35,979 nucleotides of DNA from Pseudoflavonifractor intestinihominis (GCF_040096055.1 NZ_JBBMFK010000036.1:1-35979), one strand, 5' to 3'; positions 14,608 to 22,804 are shown, counted from the stretch's first letter. Notes: a model not told the origin generated them from the sequence alone. Made by a program: numbers and translations.

Positions 14608-14818
14608 AAAAATCGCTCCTTTTCCTTTATAATAATGTCTGACCGCTAAAACGTACAGGGTTGCTGTTCCAAGCGCTCAATACTTCTTTCACTGTCCCCA
14701 TTGTAATCGCAGGGAGGGGAAAATGGAATAGACAGTTCCCCACAATATTTATACAAAAGGGTTGCATGTTCCGGCGAGGTACACGATATTTGCAGAATCG
14801 TCCACAATCACCCTCCCG

Positions 14819-15727
14819 TCACCGTCCGCCGCCGCCGGGACGGGTCTTGCCTGCCAGGATCTTCACGCTGGAGGCGTACTCGCTGGGGGTCATGCCGGTG
14901 ACCTTTTTGAAGTGGCGGGAGAAGTAGTAGATGGACTGGTAGCCCAGGGCGGCAGCGATCTCGGTGAAGTTGCGGCTGCCCTCCCGGATCATCTCCTTGG
15001 CCCGCTCGATCTTCAGCTTGCCGAAGAACTCCATGGCGCCTCCGCCGGTGTGCTCCCGGAAGATCTGCTGCAGCCGGCTGCGGCCCACCAGATTGTCCCG
15101 GCACACCTCCTCCAGGGTGAGGCTGCGGCCCAGGTTGGCGCGCAGGTAGTCGGTGACCTTGCCGAAGAGCTCCTCCCGGCCCCGGGTGCGGATCAGGCTG
15201 GCGGGGGGCGGCGGGGCGGCCCCGTCCCGCCGGAGCAGGGAGATGAGCAGGCCCTCAATGGCGGCTCCCAGCAGCTGCTCGGCGCCGAAGGGGGCGTCCG
15301 GGCTGCGCTCCATGGCGGTGGTGGTGGGATCGTCCAGGGGCGTGGAGAAGGCGGCAGAGCCCTCCTCCACGATACGGGCCATCAGCGCCCGCTCCGGGTC
15401 GCCGGCGGTGTCCACCCGGCCCACAAAACGGGCCATGTCCGGGCCGTCGCAGTAGAAGCTGACCACCACCAGGTTGGGCGCCGAGGTGCCGGTGGCCCGG
15501 AGAGCGTGGAATTCGCCGGGGGCGTGGAAGATGAACTGGCCCCGGACCAGACGCAGCTTCCGGTCTCCCGCCAGCACGTCCAGCTCCCCCTTGTCTACAT
15601 AGAGGAACTCCCAGAAATCATGGCATTCCCCCTCAAAGTAGTAGTCGCTGGAGTATTCAAAGTAGTGTACGGTCACTACCCGGTCCACCTGGATGGGCCG
15701 GTTGAGCGTGACAGGGTGAAATGGCAT
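14819..15727 (-). CDS. AraC-family regulator (second of a tandem pair)
   Basis: A 302-residue regulator. Residues 10-90 form a cupin-type sensing domain (FWEFLYVDKGELDVLAGDRK; GQFIFHAPGEFHAL), as in sugar-responsive AraC proteins. The HTH pair occupies about 190-290 (LTLEEVCRDNLVGRSRLQQI; FTEIAAALGYQSIYYFSRHF). It lies 26 bp downstream of another AraC-family gene on the same strand and has GGGAGG upstream of its start, so the pair is probably cotranscribed. Adjacent to galE on one side and divergent from the ABC transporter on the other, it is a candidate activator of the galacto-N-biose genes. The sensed ligand is not known. Confidence 0.88.
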   Translation of the reverse strand: MPFHPVTLNRPIQVDRVVTVHYFEYSSDYYFEGECHDFWEFLYVDKGELDVLAGDRKLRLVRGQFIFHAPGEFHALRATGTSAPNLVVVSFYCDGPDMARFVGRVDTAGDPERALMARIVEEGSAAFSTPLDDPTTTAMERSPDAPFGAEQLLGAAIEGLLISLLRRDGAAPPPPASLIRTRGREELFGKVTDYLRANLGRSLTLEEVCRDNLVGRSRLQQIFREHTGGGAMEFFGKLKIERAKEMIREGSRNFTEIAAALGYQSIYYFSRHFKKVTGMTPSEYASSVKILAGKTRPGGGGR

Positions 15728-15753
15728 GAAGCATTACCTCCCGGTGGATTAGG

Positions 15754-16620
15754 CTATGATGAAGTGCGCTGCAGTTTGGACTGCCTGCGGTACTCCATGG
15801 GACTCACTCCCTCCAGCTTGCGGAAGCTCTGGGAGAAATAGCTGGGCGAGGAGAAGCCCAGCATGTGGGAGATCTGGCTCAGGGAGTGGTCGGTGTCGCT
15901 GAGAAGCTGCTTGCTCTCGGCGATTCTCCGGGAGATCAGATAGTTGATGGGGGAGATGCCGAACTCCTTTGAAAAGGTATGGACCAGATAATATTTGTTG
16001 ACGTGGGCCACCTCGGCCAGCACGTCCAGGGACAGGCTCTCCTTAAAATGACTGTCAATATACCGCCGTACAGTAACGCATTCCTTGCTGGTGCGGGTGC
16101 CGGGCGTGGCGGGGGTGAGTGAGAAGTCCGTCCGACGCATCAGCCGCACCACCAGCACCTCCAGCAGGTCCTGGCACACCAGATCGTAGCCGCTGGCCTT
16201 GTTCTCGATCTCCGAGAGCATGGCACGGAGATAGTAGAGGGTGTCCTCCCGGCCGCCGCCGCAGTTGACGAGGCGGTAGCGGTCGTCTCCGTTCTCGCCG
16301 GCGGCAAACTCCAGCCCCTCCACGCCCATGACGATGTACTCCAGCGGGCTGGCGTTGAAGCTGACCTCGGTGTGCTCCACATTGGGATTGACGATGATCA
16401 TATCATCCACAGCCACCGAGAGGGTGAGCTCCTCGATGCGGAATTTCCCCATGCCGCCCACCACATAAAAGATCTCCGTACAGGTATGGGTGTGGAGCAG
16501 GCTGTGCCAGTCGCCGCCATACTTGGCGGTGCTTACATATAAAAGACGGGTAGAGGAGCGATCCAGCGGAGCCACGCCGCCCTGACCCAGATCATATCGG
16601 CTGTTGCTCAAGAAAATCAT
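15754..16620 (-). CDS. AraC-family regulator (first of a tandem pair)
   Basis: A 288-residue regulator. Residues 30-105 form a cupin domain (HSLLHTHTCTEIFYVVGGMG; DDMIIVNPNVEHTE), and the AraC HTH pair occupies about 180-280 (LSLDVLAEVAHVNKYYLVHT; ISHMLGFSSPSYFSQSFRKL). It is transcribed divergently from the sugar-binding protein gene across a 378-bp AT-rich intergenic region with its own strong promoter (16685-16713) and operator-like repeats. Its ribosome-binding site is weak (AAAGTGAG close to the ATG), which may keep levels low. The divergent layout is typical of an AraC activator controlling the adjacent uptake operon. Confidence 0.9.
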   Translation of the reverse strand: MIFLSNSRYDLGQGGVAPLDRSSTRLLYVSTAKYGGDWHSLLHTHTCTEIFYVVGGMGKFRIEELTLSVAVDDMIIVNPNVEHTEVSFNASPLEYIVMGVEGLEFAAGENGDDRYRLVNCGGGREDTLYYLRAMLSEIENKASGYDLVCQDLLEVLVVRLMRRTDFSLTPATPGTRTSKECVTVRRYIDSHFKESLSLDVLAEVAHVNKYYLVHTFSKEFGISPINYLISRRIAESKQLLSDTDHSLSQISHMLGFSSPSYFSQSFRKLEGVSPMEYRRQSKLQRTSS

Positions 16621-16684
16621 CTCACTTTGGCACTTTAATGTAAATTTATAAATATTGCGCTAGAAGTACTATAAGTTGTATTCT

Positions 16685-16713
16685 ATTATAAAGCACGGCT
16701 CCGTATTGTGCAA
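16685..16713 (-). promoter_or_regulatory. Promoter of the AraC regulator pair
   Basis: On the minus strand TTGCAC (16708-16713) and TATAAT (16685-16690) are separated by 17 bp, about 65 bp upstream of the start at 16620. Confidence 0.7.
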
Positions 16714-16776
16714 TGTGAAAAAATAATTTTTTTATACACCCCTTTAAAATGTTTAAAATTTTTGAATGATATTGTG

Positions 16777-16786
16777 GAACCGGTTC
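16777..16786. promoter_or_regulatory. LacI/CcpA-like palindrome
   Basis: GAACCGGTTC is a perfect 10-bp palindrome with a central CG, within TGGAACCGGTTCACCA. This resembles LacI-family operators and half-matches a catabolite-responsive element. It lies about 110 bp upstream of the transporter -35. No LacI-family gene is in the window. Confidence 0.35.
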
Positions 16787-16830
16787 ACCACATGCAGTCA
16801 ATATTGTGTTTATGCACAAAAATAGCGTCC

Positions 16831-16865
16831 TATTTTTGATCTTACTATCAAAAATACATCAAAAA
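16831..16865. promoter_or_regulatory. Repeated TTTTTGAT sites: candidate AraC operators
   Basis: Three copies of an 8-bp element: TTTTTGAT at 16833-16840, and its complement ATCAAAAA at 16847-16854 and 16858-16865. The first two form a perfect 10-bp inverted repeat with a 6-bp spacer (16831-16856). The last two are direct repeats offset by 11 bp, one helical turn, as expected for the two HTHs of an AraC protein. The cluster ends 33 bp before the -35 of the transporter promoter. Confidence 0.5.
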
Positions 16866-16898
16866 GCAATATACATAAAATTGAAGACAAGAATAACG

Positions 16899-16926
16899 TT
16901 GATATCCTGACTGGAAACTGTATACT
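16899..16926 (+). promoter_or_regulatory. Promoter of the galacto-N-biose transport operon
   Basis: TTGATA (16899-16904) and TATACT (16921-16926) with a 16-bp spacer, leaving a leader of about 65 nt before the start at 16999. AGGAGG precedes that ATG. Confidence 0.65.
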
Positions 16927-16998
16927 AGAGCTATCGAGAGGTGAACAAACACCTCGCAAACGCTCAAAAGGGAAACTTTATTAGGAGGTTATAAGGAA

Positions 16999-18369
16999 AT
17001 GAAACTGAAGAAGCTCACAGCTCTCGGCCTGACCCTCGCGCTTTCCGCCTCGCTCCTTGCCGGCTGCTCCAACAGCACTCCCGGCGGCACCAGCAACACT
17101 CCCGCTCCCAGCGGCAGCCAGTCCGGCGGTGAGACCACCGGCGAGACCATCAAGGTGGCCGCCATCGAGACCAGCTACGGCACCGACGTGTGGCAGAAGG
17201 TCGCCGACGCCTTCACTGATCAGACCGGCATCAAGGTCGAGCTGACCGTGGACAAGAAGCTGGAGGACGTCATCGGCCCCGCCATGCAGGGCGGCGAGTA
17301 CCCCGACGTGATCCACCTGGCCACCGGCCGTGAGGCTGGCCTGACCGAGCAGTTCATCAAGGACCACAACATCGCCGAGATCACCGACGTGCTCTCCATG
17401 ACCGTGCCCGGCGAGGACGTGACCGTGGGCGACAAGATCATCCCCGGCTTCGTCAACGACAGCTCCATCACCAACCCCTACGCCGACGGCAAGACCTACC
17501 TGGCCCCCATGTTCTACTCCCCCTGCGGCCTGTTCTACAACAAGGGTCTGTTCGAGGAGAAGGGCTGGGAGGTTCCCACCACCTGGGACGAGATGTGGGA
17601 GCTGGGCGACAAGGCCGCTGCTGAGGACATCTCCCTGTTTACTTACCCCACCACCGGTTACTTTGACGCCTTCTTCTATGCTCTGATGTACGAGGCCGGC
17701 GGCGAGGACTTCTTCTTCGACGCCACCCACTACGCTGAGGGCATCTGGGATACCGACGCTGCCAAGACCGCGTTCGACACCGTTGCCAAGCTGGCCACCT
17801 ACACCAACCCCATCACCCCCGCCCAGGCCAACGATCAGGACTTCACCCAGAACCAGCAGCTGGTCCTGGACAACAAGGCCCTGTTCATGCCCAACGGCAC
17901 CTGGATCGTGGGCGAGATGGCTGAGGCTCCCCGCGCTGACGGCTTCGAGTGGGGCATGACCGCTCTGCCCGCTCTGACCGAGGGCGGCGACCGCTACAGC
18001 TACACCTTCTTCGAGCAGATGTGGATCCCCGCCGGCGCTGAGCACATCGACGCCGCCAAGCAGTTCATCGCCTTCATGTACAGCGACACCGCCGCTGACC
18101 TGTTCGCCGCTGCCGGCGCTGTTCAGCCTGTCACCGGCATCGTGGACCAGCTGACCGGCGACAACCAGATCTTCTACGGCATCTACGACGACGGCGCCAA
18201 GGCCGCTCTGGGTTCCTTCGCCTCCTACAAGTCCGTGGCCGGTCTGGGCACCGTCCGCGAGGTCTTCTTCGATCCCGTGAACTCCCTGGTGTCCGGTTCC
18301 ATGAGCGAGCAGGAGTGGATCGACAGCATCAAGGCCGCCAGCGACCAGATGCGCGCCAACCTCCAGTAA
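16999..18369 (+). CDS. ABC transporter sugar-binding lipoprotein (family 1, NgcE-like)
   Basis: A 456-residue extracytoplasmic binding protein. The signal peptide ends in a lipobox (LLAGC, Cys23), followed by a Ser/Gly/Thr-rich linker to about residue 50 and a two-lobed SBP_bac_1 domain (QTGIKVELTVDKKLEDVIGP; FYSPCGLFYNKGLFEEKGWE; GTWIVGEMAE; EQMWIPAGAEHIDAAKQFIA). Its relatives bind chitobiose, GlcNAc-containing or other oligosaccharides. As the first gene of the operon with two permeases and the GH112 phosphorylase it most likely captures galacto-N-biose. It is separated from the permeases by a 12-bp-stem hairpin (18414-18450) that probably sets its higher expression. Aromatic residues in the C-terminal half suit sugar stacking, but specificity cannot be read from sequence. 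Confidence 0.9.
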   Translation: MKLKKLTALGLTLALSASLLAGCSNSTPGGTSNTPAPSGSQSGGETTGETIKVAAIETSYGTDVWQKVADAFTDQTGIKVELTVDKKLEDVIGPAMQGGEYPDVIHLATGREAGLTEQFIKDHNIAEITDVLSMTVPGEDVTVGDKIIPGFVNDSSITNPYADGKTYLAPMFYSPCGLFYNKGLFEEKGWEVPTTWDEMWELGDKAAAEDISLFTYPTTGYFDAFFYALMYEAGGEDFFFDATHYAEGIWDTDAAKTAFDTVAKLATYTNPITPAQANDQDFTQNQQLVLDNKALFMPNGTWIVGEMAEAPRADGFEWGMTALPALTEGGDRYSYTFFEQMWIPAGAEHIDAAKQFIAFMYSDTAADLFAAAGAVQPVTGIVDQLTGDNQIFYGIYDDGAKAALGSFASYKSVAGLGTVREVFFDPVNSLVSGSMSEQEWIDSIKAASDQMRANLQ

Positions 18370-18413
18370 TCATCTTTGAAAACAACTGAATAACCAGTAT
18401 TCAGGAGAGCGGG

Positions 18414-18450
18414 GGGGACGATGAGTAGCAGGCTGCTCATCGTCCCCTTT
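18414..18450 (+). terminator. Intercistronic hairpin after the binding-protein gene
   Basis: Perfect 12-bp stem GGGGACGATGAG / CTCATCGTCCCC (18414-18425 with 18436-18447), followed by TTT. Within an operon such a structure usually gives partial termination or 3'-end protection, favouring the binding protein over the permeases. Confidence 0.7.
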
Positions 18451-18510
18451 GCTCTCCAGTGTGTGTTGCTGCGATTCCGGCCGGAGCCGGCGCAGAAAGG
18501 AGCTGAGCGT

Positions 18511-19395
18511 GTGAAAAAGAATAAGGGACGCAGCCGATTTGTTGCGCTGTGCGTGGCCCCTGCAGTCATTCTCTTTGTGATCTTCATGATCATCCCTACC
18601 ATCAACGTCTTCCGCATGTCCCTCTTTGAGAGAGGCGCCTATTCCCCCACGGAGACCTTCGTGGGCTTTGCCAACTTCCAGGCCCTCATCAACGACTCCC
18701 TGTTCATCCGTTCCATGCAGAACACCATCCTGCTCATCGTGGTGGTCACCATGGTGACCTTCGCCTTCGCGCTGGTGTTCGCCGGGATCCTCACCCGGGA
18801 GAACGTCAAGGGCAAGAACCTGTTCCGGGTGATCTTCTACATCCCCAACATTCTCTCCGTGGTCGTTATCTCCGGTATCTTCTCCGCCATCTACAAGCCC
18901 GAGAACGGCATGTTCAACAGCCTGCTGTCCATGATCACCGGCCAGACTGTGACGGTGCTCTGGAAGGATGAGCCCCTGGTCATGGTGAGTATCATCATCG
19001 CCATGGTGTGGCAGGCCATCGGCTACTACATGGTCATGTACATGGCCTCCATGGCCAGCGTGCCCCAGAGCCTGTATGAGTCCGCCAGCCTGGACGGCGC
19101 CGGCCGGGTGAAGCAGTTCTTCCAGATCACCATCCCCCTGATCTGGACCAACATCCGCACCACCCTCACCTTCTTCATCATCTCCACCATCAACATGGCC
19201 TTCCTGTTCATCAAGGCCATGACCTCCGGCGGCCCCAACGGCGCCAGCGAGGTGGCCCTGAGCTACATGTACGGACAGAAAGACGCCGGCCTGTACGGCT
19301 ACTCCATGGCCATCGGCGTGGTGGTCTTCCTGTTCTCCTTCGCCCTGTCGGCCCTGGTGAACCGTGCCACCAAGCGTAAGCCGCTGGAATTCTAA
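18511..19395 (+). CDS. ABC sugar transporter permease 1 (MalF-type)
   Basis: A 294-residue inner-membrane permease of the CUT1 type with about six hydrophobic segments. It includes the first helix (FVALCVAPAVILFVIFMIIP), and the cytoplasmic EAA loop appears as YESASLDGAGRVKQFFQIT. A GTG start at 18511 is chosen: AAAGGAG lies 8 bp upstream, and homology begins there. An in-frame ATG at 18421 would start inside the terminator-like hairpin and add an unrelated leader. It pairs with the permease at 19413 and needs an ATPase that is not encoded nearby; a shared MsmK/UgpC-type ATPase elsewhere is likely. Confidence 0.92.
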   Translation: MKKNKGRSRFVALCVAPAVILFVIFMIIPTINVFRMSLFERGAYSPTETFVGFANFQALINDSLFIRSMQNTILLIVVVTMVTFAFALVFAGILTRENVKGKNLFRVIFYIPNILSVVVISGIFSAIYKPENGMFNSLLSMITGQTVTVLWKDEPLVMVSIIIAMVWQAIGYYMVMYMASMASVPQSLYESASLDGAGRVKQFFQITIPLIWTNIRTTLTFFIISTINMAFLFIKAMTSGGPNGASEVALSYMYGQKDAGLYGYSMAIGVVVFLFSFALSALVNRATKRKPLEF

Positions 19396-19412
19396 GAGAG
19401 GAGGGGACTTTG

Positions 19413-20294
19413 ATGAAAGAAAATCGTGCTGGCGAAAAGCTCTATAAAGTATTTATCTATGTCGTCCTGATTGCCCTGGCCGTGTGCATCCTGGTGCCTG
19501 TGGCGTGGGTGTTCATGGCCTCCATCAAGGAAAACAGCGAGTTCTACGGCAACCCCTGGTCCCTGCCTCTGGGCTTCCACTGGCAGAACTTCGTGGACGC
19601 GTGGAACACGGCCAAGATGGGCGACTACATGCTCAACTCCGTCATCGCCACTGCCCTGGCCCTGGTCATCCTGCTGGTGGTGGCCCTGCCTGCGGCCTAT
19701 TGCCTGTCCCGGTTCCACTTCCGGGGCCGCAAGTTCCTGAACACCGCCTTTATGGCCGGTCTGTTCATCAACGTCAACTACATCGTGGTGCCCATCTTCC
19801 TGATGCTGCGTGACGGCGACACCTTCCTGAAAAACGTGTTCGGCAGCGGCTTCCTGCTCAACAACATCGTGGTGCTGGCCATTGTGTACGCAGCCACCGC
19901 CCTGCCCTTCACCATCTACCTCCTGTCGGGCTACTTTGCCACCCTGGCCCATGACTATGAGGAGGCGGCCTACATCGACGGCGCCGGCTACGGCAAGACC
20001 ATGATCCAGATCATCTTCCCCATGGCCCAGCCCTCTATCGTGACCATCGTCCTCTTCAACTTCCTGTCCTTCTGGAACGAGTACATCATCTCCATGACCC
20101 TGATGAGCTCCGCCAACGGCGCCAAGACCCTGCCCGTCGGCCTGCTGAACCTGATGCAGGCCCAGCAGTCTGCGGCCCAGTACGGTATCATGTACGCCGG
20201 CCTGGTGATGGTCATGCTGCCCACCCTGATCCTGTACATCTGCGTTCAGAAGAAGCTGATCCAGGGCATGACCGTGGGCGGACTGAAAGGTTAA
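19413..20294 (+). CDS. ABC sugar transporter permease 2 (MalG-type)
   Basis: A 293-residue CUT1 permease with about six membrane segments. The N-terminal VFIYVVLIALAVCILVPVAW helix is followed by the EAA loop YEEAAYIDGAGYGKTMIQII and a C-terminal helix ending in MTVGGLKG, a common tail in this subfamily. The ATG at 19413 is preceded by GAGGAGGGG; a TTG codon directly before it is in frame but unnecessary. It follows permease 1 by 17 bp and precedes the small membrane protein by 9 bp, indicating one transcript. With the binding protein it forms the uptake channel for the disaccharide phosphorolysed by the GH112 enzyme. Confidence 0.93.
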   Translation: MKENRAGEKLYKVFIYVVLIALAVCILVPVAWVFMASIKENSEFYGNPWSLPLGFHWQNFVDAWNTAKMGDYMLNSVIATALALVILLVVALPAAYCLSRFHFRGRKFLNTAFMAGLFINVNYIVVPIFLMLRDGDTFLKNVFGSGFLLNNIVVLAIVYAATALPFTIYLLSGYFATLAHDYEEAAYIDGAGYGKTMIQIIFPMAQPSIVTIVLFNFLSFWNEYIISMTLMSSANGAKTLPVGLLNLMQAQQSAAQYGIMYAGLVMVMLPTLILYICVQKKLIQGMTVGGLKG

Positions 20295-20303
20295 GGTGAG
20301 CAT

Positions 20304-20519
20304 ATGAAATTCTGGAAAGAGCACATGCCCCTGCGGGTGAGCCTGATCGCGATTTTTACAGTAGTAGGCCTGATCCTGGTGGTCGCCGGCTGGAAGATGA
20401 CCGGAGAGCTGGCCGGCCTAGGCATCATGCTGGTGGGCCTGGTGCTGCTGCTGACCGCCCTGCTGCTGTACAACAAGCCCTTCGAGGAAGCAAAGGACAA
20501 GACCAAGAAATCCAAATAA
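20304..20519 (+). CDS. Small two-helix membrane protein of unknown function
   Basis: A 71-residue protein with a short basic N-terminus (MKFWKEHMPLRVS), two hydrophobic helices (about 13-30 and 37-56, the second rich in Leu and Val) and a charged Lys-rich cytosolic tail (FEEAKDKTKKSK). It starts 9 bp after permease 2 and ends 13 bp before the GH112 gene, so it is cotranscribed with both. I do not recognise a characterised family. Its position suggests an accessory subunit of the transporter or a tether between transporter and phosphorylase, both inferences from context. G/C-biased third positions and tight spacing support it as a real gene. Confidence 0.75.
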   Translation: MKFWKEHMPLRVSLIAIFTVVGLILVVAGWKMTGELAGLGIMLVGLVLLLTALLLYNKPFEEAKDKTKKSK

Positions 20520-20532
20520 GCGGAGGAAAAAC

Positions 20533-22704
20533 ATGAGCGAATTTGATCGGAAGCACGGGCGGGTAACCATCCCCACAGACGTGGACGTGGTGCCCGAGAC
20601 CCTGGAGATACTGAAGCGTTGGGGCGCTGATGCCATCCGTGACTGCGACGGTACGGACTATCCGGAAGAGCTGAAGAGCGTGGACGCCAAGGTGTACTCC
20701 ACGTACTACACCACCCGGAAGGATAACGCGTGGGCCAAGGCCAATCCCGACGAGGTGCAGCAGTGCTACATCATGAGCGGATTCTACCCCGCCACTGAGG
20801 ATACCCTGTCCATCCCCCTGATGAAGGGCATCAGCGACGAGCTGATGAAAGTCAACACCCGGGACGACATCAAGCGCTGGTGGGAGGTCATCGACCGGAC
20901 CAGCGGCGAGGTCGTGGACACCGCCAACTGGGACTATGACGAAAATACCGGCTGCGTGGTCATCAAGAACGTGGAGAAGTATCACGACTACACCGTGAGC
21001 TTCCTGGCCTACCTCATCTGGGACCCCGTCCACATGTACAACGCGGTGACCAACAACTGGCAGAACTTCGAACACCAGATCACCTTTGATGTGCGCCAGC
21101 CCAAGACCCACAAGTTCACCATGGAGCGCCTGCGCAAGTTCATCGCGGAGCACCCCTACGTGAACGTGATCCGCTACACCACCTTCTTCCACCAGTTCAC
21201 CCTCATGTTTGACGAGCTCAAGCGGGAGCGGTACGTGGACTGGTACGGCTACTCCGCCTCCGTGTCCCCCTACATCCTGGAGCAGTTCGAGAAGGAAGTG
21301 GGCTACAAGTTCCGCCCCGAGTACATCATCGACCAGGGCTACTACAACAACCAGTACCGGGTGCCCAGCAAGGAGTTCAAGGACTTCCAGGCCTTCCAGC
21401 GCCGCGAGGTGGCCAAGCTGGCCAAGGAGATGGTGGACATCACCCACGAGCTGGGCAAGGAAGCCATGATGTTCCTGGGCGACCACTGGATCGGCACCGA
21501 GCCCTTTATGGACGAGTTCAAGACCATCGGCCTGGACGCGGTGGTGGGCAGCGTGGGCAACGGCTCCACCCTGCGCCTCATCAGCGACATCCCCGGCGTG
21601 AAGTACACTGAGGGCCGCTTCCTGCCCTACTTCTTCCCCGACACCTTCCACGAGGGCGGCGACCCTGTGAAGGAGGCCAAGGAGAACTGGGTGACCGCCC
21701 GGCGTGCCATCCTGCGCAAGCCCATCGACCGCATCGGCTACGGCGGCTACCTGAAGCTGGCCTGCCAGTTCCCCGACTTCATCGACTACGTGGAGAGCGT
21801 GTGCAACGAGTTCCGTGAGCTGTACGCCAACATCAAGGGCACCACGCCCTACTGCATCAAGACCGTGGCTGTGCTCAACAGCTGGGGCAAGATGCGCTCC
21901 TGGGGCTGCCACATGGTGCACCACGCTCTGTACCAGAAGCAGAACTACTCCTATGCCGGCGTTATCGAGGCCCTGTCCGGCGCTCCCTTTGACGTGAAGT
22001 TCATCAGCTTCGACGACGTGAAGGCCGACCCCTCCATCCTGGACAACATCGACGTGCTCATCAACGTGGGCGACGGCGACACCGCCCACACCGGCGGCGC
22101 CGTGTGGGAGGACCCGGCTGTGACGGCTGCCATCCGGGGCTTCATCTGGAACGGCGGCGGCTTCATCGGCGTGGGTGAGCCCTCCGGCCACCAGTACCAG
22201 GGCCGCTACCTCCAGCTGGCGGGCGCCCTGGGCGTGGAGAAGGAGACCGGCTTCACCCTGAACTACGACAAGTACAACTGGGACGAGCATCCCGACCACT
22301 TCATCCTGGCCGACTGCACCAAGGAGATGGACTTCGGCGAGGGCAAGAAGAGCATCTATGCCCTGGAGGGCACCGAGATTCTGGTGCAGCGTGAGAAGGA
22401 AGTGCAGATGGCCGTCCACAACTATGGCGCCGGCCGCTGCGTGTACATCTCCGGCCTGCCCTACACCTTTGAGAACAGCCGTGTGCTGTACCGCTCCATC
22501 CTGTGGTCCGCCCATGGTGAGGAGGACCTGAACAAGTGGTTCTCCAGCAACTTCAACGTGGAGGTCCACGCCTTCGTGGCCAACGGCAAGTACTGCGTGG
22601 TCAACAACACCTACGAGCCCCAGAGCACCACGGTCTACAAGGGCGACGGCTCCAGCTTCCAGCTGGATCTGGCCGCCAACGAGATCAAGTGGTACGAGAT
22701 CTGA
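20533..22704 (+). CDS. gnpA: 1,3-beta-galactosyl-N-acetylhexosamine phosphorylase (GH112)
   Basis: A 723-residue cytosolic phosphorylase that cleaves galacto-N-biose (and often lacto-N-biose) with phosphate to Gal-1-P and GalNAc (or GlcNAc). Family features include VTIPTDVDVVPETLEILKRW, RDCDGTDYPEELK, the TTRKDNAWAKANPDEVQQ block, the barrel segment FLGDHWIGTEPF holding the expected general acid (Asp317, equivalent to Asp313 of the bifidobacterial enzyme) and, near residue 170, WDPVHMYNAVTN in the acceptor site. The final 100 residues form the small C-terminal beta domain. The length matches the family. AGCGGAGG precedes the ATG. It closes the transporter operon, and the downstream GH101 supplies the substrate, which favours galacto-N-biose. 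Galactosyl-rhamnose phosphorylases share the fold and are the main alternative. Confidence 0.94.
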   Translation: MSEFDRKHGRVTIPTDVDVVPETLEILKRWGADAIRDCDGTDYPEELKSVDAKVYSTYYTTRKDNAWAKANPDEVQQCYIMSGFYPATEDTLSIPLMKGISDELMKVNTRDDIKRWWEVIDRTSGEVVDTANWDYDENTGCVVIKNVEKYHDYTVSFLAYLIWDPVHMYNAVTNNWQNFEHQITFDVRQPKTHKFTMERLRKFIAEHPYVNVIRYTTFFHQFTLMFDELKRERYVDWYGYSASVSPYILEQFEKEVGYKFRPEYIIDQGYYNNQYRVPSKEFKDFQAFQRREVAKLAKEMVDITHELGKEAMMFLGDHWIGTEPFMDEFKTIGLDAVVGSVGNGSTLRLISDIPGVKYTEGRFLPYFFPDTFHEGGDPVKEAKENWVTARRAILRKPIDRIGYGGYLKLACQFPDFIDYVESVCNEFRELYANIKGTTPYCIKTVAVLNSWGKMRSWGCHMVHHALYQKQNYSYAGVIEALSGAPFDVKFISFDDVKADPSILDNIDVLINVGDGDTAHTGGAVWEDPAVTAAIRGFIWNGGGFIGVGEPSGHQYQGRYLQLAGALGVEKETGFTLNYDKYNWDEHPDHFILADCTKEMDFGEGKKSIYALEGTEILVQREKEVQMAVHNYGAGRCVYISGLPYTFENSRVLYRSILWSAHGEEDLNKWFSSNFNVEVHAFVANGKYCVVNNTYEPQSTTVYKGDGSSFQLDLAANEIKWYEI

Positions 22705-22740
22705 CAGAACAATATTTCTCCTGTACGGCAGCATCAAACA

Positions 22741-22804
22741 CCTGACAGAGACAGAAGACCAGCTCCAACTATATGACCACCGCTGGAGCCGGTTTTCTGT
22801 CAGG
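22741..22804 (+). other. Large stem-loop between the GH112 and GH101 genes
   Basis: CCTGACAG (22741-22748) pairs with CTGTCAGG (22797-22804), and partly complementary inner arms (AGCTCCA with TGGAGC) form a long imperfect hairpin. No T tract follows, so it is not a classical intrinsic terminator. It may be an RNA-processing or stability element. Confidence 0.45.

Noticed and set aside
18421..18510. N-terminal extension of permease 1 from an upstream ATG
   Set aside because: That ATG lies inside the intercistronic hairpin and the added residues are unlike the family; the GTG at 18511 has a good ribosome-binding site.
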